A DNA stretch of 35,318 nucleotides, taken from assembly GCA_964569715.1 (NCBI GenBank), contig CAZMUD010000005.1:1-35318 (forward strand). Reading direction: 5' to 3'. This document shows, one piece after another, positions 8,231 to 15,292 of this stretch (positions are counted from its first letter, which is position 1; each line of letters opens with the position of its first letter). The notes below the pieces were generated by a model. The model had not been told where the DNA came from. It saw only the letters and a list, made by a program, of their open reading frames with translations, and ran no database searches. The position numbers were made by a program, and so were the translations under genes. Source of the DNA: CAZMUD01 sp964569715. Lineage in GTDB: Bacteria; Chloroflexota; Dehalococcoidia; Dehalococcoidales; UBA2162.

Positions 8231-8833
8231 TCAGCCTCTGCCTTCCGTGGCAAGCATGTTAGCTCGGTCCAGGTCTGACTGACAATTTATGTTGAAGAAG
8301 GACAAAAGCTGAGGGTCGAATCTCTGGCATTCCGCCCGTTCAACATATCTAACACGCACTGCGTTAAGCAAGGAGTTAATTCTCAATTGGTTACGCTCCA
8401 ACTGCGTTTTTATATTATCCAGGCAGTTCCTGGAATATATAGCATGGAGCGGCTCCACCATTTCTTCTCCTAATCGGGGGATAACTATATCAAAGTCAGG
8501 GGATAGCTCAATCATATAGCGCAGCAGCTCGGTATTCAGAAAAGGCATATCACAGGCAGCTACAACGCTGTATAAAGACCGGGAAGCCAGCAAGCCGGTA
8601 TATATGCCGCCAAGGGGACCCTTGCCAGGATAAACGTCTACCAAGACTTCTATTCCAGTAACGGTAAGAGGAGGCTGTTCTTGAGAGGTCACTACCAGGA
8701 TACGGTCGGTTAACAGCCTGAGCCGTTCGACAACACGCTCAATTAGAGTTTTACCGCAGACGGTCTCTAGAGCCTTATACCTGCCTAGCCGCAGGTTCTT
8801 GCCGCCAGCCAGAACAATAGATGTTACCTCCAT
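8231..8833 (-). CDS. mobA: Molybdenum cofactor guanylyltransferase-like protein
   Basis: Adds GMP to molybdopterin to form the bis-MGD type cofactor used by formate dehydrogenases and related enzymes. The 200-aa protein has the nucleotidyltransferase start VTSIVLAGGKNLRLG followed by a KAL motif, the PGKGPLGGIYTGL loop and the AACDMPFL metal-site Asp, all MobA-like. The ATG at 8833 is chosen because it gives the canonical N-terminus; a TTG lies 4 codons upstream, and neither has a strong ribosome site. It is the last gene of the WL block, behind a 115-bp gap with a possible promoter of its own. A Mo/W formate dehydrogenase would be a natural client, but none is encoded here. Confidence 0.82.
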   Translation of the reverse strand: MEVTSIVLAGGKNLRLGRYKALETVCGKTLIERVVERLRLLTDRILVVTSQEQPPLTVTGIEVLVDVYPGKGPLGGIYTGLLASRSLYSVVAACDMPFLNTELLRYMIELSPDFDIVIPRLGEEMVEPLHAIYSRNCLDNIKTQLERNQLRINSLLNAVRVRYVERAECQRFDPQLLSFFNINCQSDLDRANMLATEGRG

Positions 8834-8858
8834 GCACCCACTCAACCCACCAATTAGA

Positions 8859-8888
8859 TTTATACTCTGACTATTCCTTCTCTTGTAA
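8859..8888 (-). promoter_or_regulatory. Possible internal promoter ahead of mobA
   Basis: On the minus strand TTACAA (8883-8888), an 18-bp spacer and TATAAA (8859-8864) lie in the 115-bp gap between the DUF3786 gene and mobA. The -10 is good and the -35 is weak. Confidence 0.3.
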
Positions 8889-8948
8889 CTCTCTCTTTAT
8901 GAAAGTAAACGGAACGCTGCTGCCTCAAGCTTTCCAAAATAAGGAATC

Positions 8949-9611
8949 CTAGGGTCTCCTTAAATCTCTGATTAACCTCCAGGTGATGGTTTCACAAAGC
9001 ACGGTTATATCCTCAGTGGGAAGGTAATCAGAAATGGTAGCGTCAAATAACACGCTTCCTTGAGGAGTAAACTCGTCATCGCCTCGCCACAAGATTATAG
9101 TTATCGGCACACGGCTGAAAGCGTTAATGGTTACCGCAATATCACCATAATCTGCCTTATGAGCACCTAACTTTTCACCAGCGTCCACTAAGAGATAGGG
9201 TTCCTTGCTAAAGTGCTCCACAAGAGGTTTGACCGTCCTCTTGGAAAATGTTGGAGAGTAGCCGCCGCCTTCTGGCAGTTCCCTGAAGGAAATCAATCTA
9301 TTGGCAGCAGGAGTGCCTTTTGCCGAGGTGAAATAGTGAAGTATGAGAACCCTGTCCCTTATCGGAACCTCCTCCGCACTATCCATCAATGAAATCTCAA
9401 TATCGGGAAGAGTGATTAGATACGATTGGTTTAGATATTGGATGACGATTGCCTTTTTTGAATCTATTACCTGATATTGAGCACCGCTCTTGCGGCACTG
9501 CTGTTCAATATCATCAATCCTGGCTAGTTGTTCACAGGCAAGCTTATAAGCAAGCTCGTAGGCATATTTATAGTGCTTCTGCCCAGGCAATGTCAAACGT
9601 TTGTTTTCCAT
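8949..9611 (-). CDS. DUF3786-type protein of unknown function
   Basis: A 220-aa soluble protein that I match to the DUF3786 family from its body (ILHYFTSAKGTP, ISFRELPEGGGYSPTFSKR, the AFSRVPITIILWRGDDEF core, then GSVLFDATISDYLPTEDI). It has no signal peptide or membrane segment and only two cysteines, so the C-terminal Fe-S domain that some relatives have is absent. Its ATG overlaps the metF stop as TAATG, so the two are probably translated together. The context suggests an accessory role in the methyl branch of the WL pathway or in corrinoid/cofactor handling; this is inference only. Confidence 0.75.
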   Translation of the reverse strand: MENKRLTLPGQKHYKYAYELAYKLACEQLARIDDIEQQCRKSGAQYQVIDSKKAIVIQYLNQSYLITLPDIEISLMDSAEEVPIRDRVLILHYFTSAKGTPAANRLISFRELPEGGGYSPTFSKRTVKPLVEHFSKEPYLLVDAGEKLGAHKADYGDIAVTINAFSRVPITIILWRGDDEFTPQGSVLFDATISDYLPTEDITVLCETITWRLIRDLRRP

Positions 9612-10486
9612 TAAAGTCCAGCAGCGTCTAGTATTTGGGGCACCTTTTTCTCCCAGCCGATAGCCATAATATGTACCCCCTGGCAGATACCCTTGAGCTC
9701 CTTCATTAGGTCAGCCGCAATCTGTATGCCGGTTTGGGCTTTATCTTCGGCTTCAGACATTCTTTTAATCAGCTCCTCAGGCACGAAGACACCGGCGACA
9801 TTCTTATTCATAAATCGAGCCATACCAACCGATTTCAGGGGTATTACTCCAGCCAAGACAGGCACCTCAAATCCCTCCACCCTCTTCATGAATTTGACAA
9901 AACTATCAACGTCATAGACAGCCTGGGTTTGGAAAAACCTAGCACCGGCATTGATTTTTTTCTCCATTTTAATTAGCTGTAATTCAAAGCTAGCCTCGGT
10001 ATCGGCTCCAGGGTTCACTACTGCCCCGGGGAAGAAACTGGGTTTCCCTTGAAGCTCATTACCGACCATATCGTAGCCTTCGTTTAACCTACTTATCACC
10101 CATAGAAGCTGCACTGAATCCAAATCGTAAACTGGCATAGCTTGAGGATGGTCACCGAGTACCGGCAAATCACCGGTGATAGCCAGGACATTTTTAATCC
10201 CCAAGACATAGGCACTCAGCAGGTCCGATTGTAGTGCTAACCGGTTTCTATCTCGACAGGTCACCTGGAATACAGGCTCAAGCCCTCTTTCCTGTAACAG
10301 GTGGCAGATAGCCATTGAGCCGAGTCTCATCACCGAGCTTTGTTGGTCAGTAACATTGGCAGCGTCCACCCTCCCCCGCAAAAGCTCAGCTGCCTCAGTA
10401 ATCTCCGTAGTATCAATTCCCTTCAATGGACCAACCTCAGCCGTGACAGCAAATTTCCCTGACTCCAGGACTGATTGCAAGCTCAT
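9611..10486 (-). CDS. metF: 5,10-methylenetetrahydrofolate reductase
   Basis: Flavoprotein (291 aa, TIM barrel) that reduces methylene-THF to methyl-THF, the last reductive step of the WL methyl branch. Family features include the N-terminal FAVTAEVGPLKG (conserved Glu), VTDQQS, a long LGIKNVLAITGDLP segment, and the GARFFQTQAVYDVD strand near the middle. The chosen start is ATG 10486 with GGAGAGGG 6 nt upstream; a GTG 15 codons upstream is unlikely. It is the short bacterial type without its own electron-input domain. It follows two metV-like genes that should supply the Fe-S/zinc partner, and it overlaps the DUF3786 gene by 1 nt. Confidence 0.9.
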   Translation of the reverse strand: MSLQSVLESGKFAVTAEVGPLKGIDTTEITEAAELLRGRVDAANVTDQQSSVMRLGSMAICHLLQERGLEPVFQVTCRDRNRLALQSDLLSAYVLGIKNVLAITGDLPVLGDHPQAMPVYDLDSVQLLWVISRLNEGYDMVGNELQGKPSFFPGAVVNPGADTEASFELQLIKMEKKINAGARFFQTQAVYDVDSFVKFMKRVEGFEVPVLAGVIPLKSVGMARFMNKNVAGVFVPEELIKRMSEAEDKAQTGIQIAADLMKELKGICQGVHIMAIGWEKKVPQILDAAGL

Positions 10487-10534
10487 TTTAATCCCTCTCC
10501 TTCTAGTCAGTTCGTTATAAATCGGCACCACTAC

Positions 10535-11212
10535 TTAAAGTGGAGCAACCTCTATCTGGCGTGGCCTCTTCATCTTGCTGTAATCCTTGGGGGCAACGAA
10601 CTCCTTTATCTTGTCCAGATCGCCCAATTTCTTTAGCCGTTCATATATCAAAATCCAGGCACAGTCATGTTCAGGCTCTTGCTCACACTTACCATTCTTT
10701 GAGCCTCCACACGGACCATTAAGAAGACCTTTGGCGCATTGGGTCATCGGGCAAATACCAGCATACTGACCAAGCAAACACTCACCACACTGCTGGCACT
10801 TCTCCCGAAACAGGCTAGGACCCCCGCCCATATGTCCTATCGGATCAGTTCCAGGATAGATAGGCTTCGTCAAACCATATTCATCTTCTAGTACCAACTC
10901 TCGCACCACCTGAAGTCCGTCGCCACAGCTTAGCATCAGAATAGCATCGCAATCCTCAATCTCCTTGCGATACTGCTCTAGGCGTGCTTTGCTCCAAGGG
11001 GCGTAGCAAGTGAACTCTCCAAACGGGGGTGCTATAGCAGCCAGAATATTCTTTCCGTGCTTGGAAAGAGTATCCGCCATTTCTTTTACCTCTACTTCGC
11101 CCCCGGTATGAAAAATCGTGGCACAACCGCCACACCCAACTAAGACTATTTTCTCCTTGCCGTCTAGGAATCCTAGAATCTCCTCAATGGGCTTTTGCGT
11201 TTGTCCAATCAT
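10535..11212 (-). CDS. metV: MetV-like methylene-THF reductase partner (copy B)
   Basis: 225-aa protein with the MTHFR C-terminal (MetV-type) cysteine-rich domain. It has an early GCGGCA (residues ~27-32) and a dense region of CQQCGECL, GICPMTQCAKG, NGPCGGSKNGKCE and HDCAW. In acetogens MetV carries Fe-S and zinc sites and links MetF to its electron donor. A good ribosome site (AAGGAG) lies inside the preceding gene, and its ATG overlaps the stop of copy A as ATGA (4 nt). It ends 48 bp before metF. Copy B differs from copy A in its middle region, which is longer and contains GEFTCYAPW and a GTDPIGHMGGG stretch in place of the CHPAC motif. The two probably bind different cofactors or partners. 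Confidence 0.85.
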   Translation of the reverse strand: MIGQTQKPIEEILGFLDGKEKIVLVGCGGCATIFHTGGEVEVKEMADTLSKHGKNILAAIAPPFGEFTCYAPWSKARLEQYRKEIEDCDAILMLSCGDGLQVVRELVLEDEYGLTKPIYPGTDPIGHMGGGPSLFREKCQQCGECLLGQYAGICPMTQCAKGLLNGPCGGSKNGKCEQEPEHDCAWILIYERLKKLGDLDKIKEFVAPKDYSKMKRPRQIEVAPL

Positions 11213-11907
11213 CCACTTGCTCCTTCCTTTTCCTTCAAGTCAGTTCGTTCCAGTGCCCAACGGGATGTAGACATCATCTCAACGTCGGGCATCATTTTAC
11301 TATAATCCTTGGGAGCGATGAATCTCCTCAGTTTATCCAGCTGGTTCAAGTCCTTCATTCTCTTGTAAATCAATTCCCAGCCGCAATCCCTCTCCGGGTT
11401 AAGCTCACATTTCCCCTGAAATGCCCCACCACACTGGCCATTAATTAATCCCTTGGTACAGGCGGTCAACGGGCATATTCCTCCAGTGTACTCAAGTAAA
11501 CACTCACCACATTCCGCACACCTTTCACTGCCTTTCCATTCTCCTCTACTGCCGCCCAAATTGACTGTATCGCAAGCCGGGTGACAGGCCATGTTTACTG
11601 AGGCAGCTACTGCCTGGACACCAACACCGCAGGTCATAACCAATATAGAATCAGCCGCCTTAAGCTGCTCAACCCTAGTCCTTAATCTCGATTTCACCAG
11701 GGCTTTCTCACAGAGAAAATCAATGACGGCGCTACCGGTAACCTTTTTGCCAATTTCTTCCAACTTGCTCTTCATCTCCTCTACCTGTTCAGGGCCACCA
11801 GTGCCAGAAGCCTGGGCACAGCCATTACAACCCAGAATGAAGACATTATTCTCCCCATCTAAGTAACTCAAAATTTCTTCCCACGGTTTTTGCTTCGAAA
11901 GAATCAT
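11209..11907 (-). CDS. MetV-like methylene-THF reductase partner (copy A)
   Basis: 232-aa paralogue of the next gene, with the same arrangement of GCNGCA near residue 27, CAECGECL, GICPLTACTKG, NGQCGGAFQGKCE and RDCGW. It has additional cysteines in TCGVGVQ and CHPAC that copy B lacks. The C-terminal end shares APKDYSKM with copy B, which shows a tandem duplication that has since diverged. The start is ATG 11907 with AAGGAGGAG directly upstream; a TTG 7 codons earlier is less likely. It lies 60 bp after the hydrogenase large subunit, so it physically links the hydrogenase genes to metF. An electron-transfer bridge between them is the natural hypothesis, not shown by sequence. Confidence 0.83.
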   Translation of the reverse strand: MILSKQKPWEEILSYLDGENNVFILGCNGCAQASGTGGPEQVEEMKSKLEEIGKKVTGSAVIDFLCEKALVKSRLRTRVEQLKAADSILVMTCGVGVQAVAASVNMACHPACDTVNLGGSRGEWKGSERCAECGECLLEYTGGICPLTACTKGLINGQCGGAFQGKCELNPERDCGWELIYKRMKDLNQLDKLRRFIAPKDYSKMMPDVEMMSTSRWALERTDLKEKEGASG

Positions 11908-11967
11908 CTCTCCTCCTTCAAAGTCCAAGTAGCCCAGAACCAGCCTAAATCCTGACCCATTAGGTAA

Positions 11968-13482
11968 TTAATGGATGGCACAGGCGAGGCAAGGGTCGAA
12001 AGAACGGACGATGCGCACGATTTCAAAGGGATTGCTTTTATCCCTTATTCTGGTGCCAATTATAGCCTGTTCTATAGGGCCTGGGTTTCCGTTATCATCC
12101 CTGGGGGAGGCGTTCCAGGTAGTTGGCACCACACACTGGTAGTTGGCTATCTTCTGCTCTTTTATTTCTATCCAATGGCCCAGAGCACCTCGAGCGGCTT
12201 CAGTCAATCCCGCCCCCATACCTTCTTCAGGGATAGTATACTCAACAAAGGTCGGCTCTCCTGTCTTTAACTCCAGAAGCCACTTCTCCATACTATCAGC
12301 GATGAACTTGGCAGATAAGGCTCGCGCCAGGTGGCGACCCATGACGGAGAAGAGGACTGAAGGTGGGGCTTTCAACTGAGCTAACGCAGAATCGACCAGG
12401 TTCTTCATTACCGGGTCACCATTGGCATAAGTGACAGCTACCCTAGCCAGCGGACCAACTTCATAAACCTTCCCTTCATAGCGAGGGGATTTTACCCATG
12501 AATAAGCTCCTTCTTTATCATAATCTGGCTTGGTTTCTCCTCGGGTGGGGTGCCGAGCTGATGGGGAATCCTGATACCAGGAGTGCTTTACACTCTCGGT
12601 TACCTTACTTATATCCAATTTACCCGGCTTGAGGTCAACCGAGGTAACGCCCGGAGTAAACAGCCTTTTCCTCTGGGTTACATCTGCCCCACCCGCTTCC
12701 AGGTCATAGGCTCCGTAGGACAGAAGGCTCTTACAACCAGTCCCAATTTCACAGTAATCGGGGTAGGCACCAGCCACAGCCAACACATCGGGGATATAGG
12801 TATTATCAATGAAATCCTGCAACCTCCGTAATTTCCACAGGAAAGAGATTATCTTATCCACACTAGGTCTGGCGGTGACTCCACCGGGCACAATGCCCAC
12901 ACTATGGGGGACTTTACCACTAAAGATGCTGACCATTTCGTGCCCGATGCGCCTGATTTCAAGGGCTTCAAGGTAGTGAGCTGTCGCTTGCTGGTTGACC
13001 TCAGGCGGCAGACGGTAATCCCCTTCATAGCGCGGCACAAACGGGCCCAGTTCGCCCCGGGAAATAAAATCCTTTACCGAATTCAGGGCGGAATTTCCGC
13101 CCTCGTATTTGGCAACGTCGGTTATGTCCACGTAGTCAAGGGCGGCTAGGTGATAAAAATGGAGGATGTGGTCTTGAGCAACATGTGCTCCCTGGATGAG
13201 GTTCCTGATAATTCGGGCATTGGCTGGTATCTTATCACTAAGGCCCAAGGCACTATCTAGGCTCAAGGCAGCAGCTACGCCGTGGGACTGAGGGCAAACC
13301 CCACAAATCCTCTGGGTTATCACCTGAGCATCCCGGGGGTCTCTGCCTCTCAAGATGAGCTCAATCCCCCGGAAAAGGTTACCGGTGCTTCGTGCCTCCT
13401 TGACTACACCGTCCTCCACCACAGTCTCAATCTTCAGGTGCCCTTCAATCCTGGTCACCGGGTCAATTACTATTTTGCTCAC
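11968..13482 (-). CDS. [NiFe] hydrogenase large subunit without C-terminal extension
   Basis: Catalytic subunit (504 aa) of a [NiFe] hydrogenase. The N-terminal nickel pair is in RICGVCPQSHG (Cys60, Cys63) and the C-terminal pair in DPCLACAIH (Cys498, Cys501). The body, with FRGIELILRGRDPRDAQVI and the later EEGMGAGLTEAARGALGHW, resembles group 1 uptake enzymes. The reading frame stops with TAA directly after the motif's final His504. Most large subunits carry a further ~15-residue peptide that a protease removes after nickel insertion; that peptide is missing. The GTG start follows GGGGGAG and overlaps the small-subunit stop by 1 nt. No maturation protease, Hyp genes, cytochrome b or quinone partner is nearby. 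Confidence 0.92.
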   Translation of the reverse strand: MSKIVIDPVTRIEGHLKIETVVEDGVVKEARSTGNLFRGIELILRGRDPRDAQVITQRICGVCPQSHGVAAALSLDSALGLSDKIPANARIIRNLIQGAHVAQDHILHFYHLAALDYVDITDVAKYEGGNSALNSVKDFISRGELGPFVPRYEGDYRLPPEVNQQATAHYLEALEIRRIGHEMVSIFSGKVPHSVGIVPGGVTARPSVDKIISFLWKLRRLQDFIDNTYIPDVLAVAGAYPDYCEIGTGCKSLLSYGAYDLEAGGADVTQRKRLFTPGVTSVDLKPGKLDISKVTESVKHSWYQDSPSARHPTRGETKPDYDKEGAYSWVKSPRYEGKVYEVGPLARVAVTYANGDPVMKNLVDSALAQLKAPPSVLFSVMGRHLARALSAKFIADSMEKWLLELKTGEPTFVEYTIPEEGMGAGLTEAARGALGHWIEIKEQKIANYQCVVPTTWNASPRDDNGNPGPIEQAIIGTRIRDKSNPFEIVRIVRSFDPCLACAIH

Positions 13483-14375
13483 TATTTCTCCCCCTTACTA
13501 GATGACCAATAGGCACCGATAACAGGTAGCTCAACATCTTTAAGCTTTTCATAGAAAGGTGACATCAGGTCAGGGAATTCAGGCTGGGTGCAACCATTGC
13601 ACGGAGCGCCAGCACCAATGACCCAGTTAGTCCCGTTATTCCACTGCCTCAATGGACAGTCGGCGTAGGTTATTGGCCCCTTGCAGCCAAGCTCATATAG
13701 GCACCCCTCATCACCGGGCTTCTTGGCGAACTTGCCTTCATCAAAGTAGGCGCGGCGAGGGCAATTTTCGTGGATTAATTTACCGTAGAAGGCTAACGGC
13801 CTCAGGTTATCATCCAGGTCTTCAGCTTTAGGCAGTCCGGTTAACAGAATACTGGCTACTGTGCCCACAAACCAATCAGGATGAGGAGGACAGCCGGGAA
13901 TATTTATTAGTGGTTTGGTAATGCCTTTAGCCTCAAGTATCTCCCTCACCGACTTACATCCGCTAGGATTGGGGGCAGCGGCAGGGATTCCACCAAAGGA
14001 AGCACAGGTTCCCACCGCCAGAATAGCCAGAGCACCCCTGGCTAATTCTTCCAGCCTGATTTCCATACTGACTGGTTTACCGTCCCTTTCCCCAATAGCG
14101 CCATACATGGCATCTGTAGCCGTAGGAATAGCTCCTTCAACAACCAGAACGTATTCCCCCTTCTTTTCGGCAACCGTATCCTCTAAAACCTCAATTACTG
14201 GCTCCCCGGCACCAGCCATTATTGTGGCGTGGAATCGCAGATTTATATGCACTCCAGGGATTATCTGGTCAATCAGTATATTCTTAATGGTAGGACTAGC
14301 TGAATTTAGTAACGAAATGCTGCAGCCGGTACATGCGGATGCTGCCAGCCATACTAATGGAACTTCTTTAACCAC
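13482..14375 (-). CDS. [NiFe] hydrogenase small (Fe-S) subunit, no export signal
   Basis: Electron-transfer subunit (297 aa) carrying three Fe-S clusters. The proximal-cluster site SACTGC is at Cys15/Cys18, with GTCASFGG and PGCPPHPDW further on. The medial and distal cluster region reads HENCPRR, GCLYELGCKGP, DCPLRQWNNG and APCNGC, like group 1 small subunits. Group 1 small subunits usually carry a Tat signal (RRxFxK) for export; here the protein begins directly at the catalytic domain, so it is probably cytoplasmic. I use GTG 14375 (AGAGG 7 nt upstream) in place of a TTG at 14417 that overlaps acsE and lacks a ribosome site. It lies between acsE and the large subunit. Confidence 0.9.
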   Translation of the reverse strand: MVKEVPLVWLAASACTGCSISLLNSASPTIKNILIDQIIPGVHINLRFHATIMAGAGEPVIEVLEDTVAEKKGEYVLVVEGAIPTATDAMYGAIGERDGKPVSMEIRLEELARGALAILAVGTCASFGGIPAAAPNPSGCKSVREILEAKGITKPLINIPGCPPHPDWFVGTVASILLTGLPKAEDLDDNLRPLAFYGKLIHENCPRRAYFDEGKFAKKPGDEGCLYELGCKGPITYADCPLRQWNNGTNWVIGAGAPCNGCTQPEFPDLMSPFYEKLKDVELPVIGAYWSSSKGEK

Positions 14376-14406
14376 TGAACCGCCTCTTCTTTCTAGAGAG
14401 TTGATA

Positions 14407-15282
14407 TTATATCTCAAGCCAAGAATGCGAATAGAGTGATTCGCCAGTAAGAACCCCGACCGTTTTCACATATTCCATTTCTTTCTGACTTAGCGAGGAA
14501 AGGTCAGGTTTGTAGCCATCCATTACCCGATGCACCAAGTCAACAATCTCTGGTATCTCGCCTCTGGCTATTTTTATTAGCTCAGAGTCAAAGACATCGG
14601 CTATGGCTGAGTGAAGTCCGTACCTCATAAGCATTATCAGATAAGTCCGATTAAGCACAGGCCTCAGGCGAGTAGGTGCACCATTAGAGACATTAGACAA
14701 GCCCACCACGGATCTACACCCTGGAACGACGTCCTCAAGCGAGCTCATGAATTCCAGACATGGCTTAGCCTGGTTTGACTCAATATTAACCACCGGAGTA
14801 GCAATAGGGTCGAACCAAATACTCTCACAGGGAATACCCATCCCATTCGCCGTAGTCATAAGCTCAACGGCTATCATCGCTCTCTCGTCAGCATCCCTTG
14901 GCATTCCCTCTCGTCCCCACAAGAGCCCAATAAAGTCAGCATTGTATTTCTGCGCTAGGGGTAACTCTTCTTCCATCCTAGCCAGGGAGATAGAATTAAT
15001 CAAGGCTTTGCTTTTACAAACTTCCAACCCGGCTTCCATTGCCACCGGGTTGGTTGTATCCAGTGACAATGGCAGGTCGGTAATTTCCTGCACCGTATTG
15101 ACCATCCATTGCATCAACTCATCTCCACTCCTCCGGGCAGGACCGATGTTGATGTCAAGATAATCCGCCCCGGCTTCAACCTCAGCCTTAGCCATTTCCT
15201 GAATAGGCTTGGGGTTCCTCTCTTTCATTGCTGGACCGAGGGTTTGGGACATAACATTTATACTTTCCGCGATAAGGATCAT
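14407..15282 (-). CDS. acsE: Methyltetrahydrofolate:corrinoid/Fe-S protein methyltransferase
   Basis: Transfers the methyl group from methyl-THF to the cobalt of the corrinoid iron-sulfur protein AcsCD, joining the two WL branches. The 291-aa pterin-binding TIM barrel is slightly longer than Moorella AcsE (~262). It shows MILIAESINVM at the start, then GADYLDINIGPARR (pterin-site Asp and Asn), LSLDTTNP, and VVGLSNVSNGAP near residue 200. The start is ATG 15282 with AAGGAGG 5 nt upstream, only 10 bp after acsC. It is followed within 31 bp by the hydrogenase small subunit. Confidence 0.93.
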   Translation of the reverse strand: MILIAESINVMSQTLGPAMKERNPKPIQEMAKAEVEAGADYLDINIGPARRSGDELMQWMVNTVQEITDLPLSLDTTNPVAMEAGLEVCKSKALINSISLARMEEELPLAQKYNADFIGLLWGREGMPRDADERAMIAVELMTTANGMGIPCESIWFDPIATPVVNIESNQAKPCLEFMSSLEDVVPGCRSVVGLSNVSNGAPTRLRPVLNRTYLIMLMRYGLHSAIADVFDSELIKIARGEIPEIVDLVHRVMDGYKPDLSSLSQKEMEYVKTVGVLTGESLYSHSWLEI

Positions 15283-15292
15283 CTATTCCTCC

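Noticed and set aside
11968..11976. Possible selenocysteine or read-through at the hydrogenase C-terminus
   Set aside because: The nickel-site cysteines are encoded by ordinary TGC/TGT codons and the stop is TAA; sequence after the stop (LPNGSGFRL) does not resemble a cleaved hydrogenase tail.
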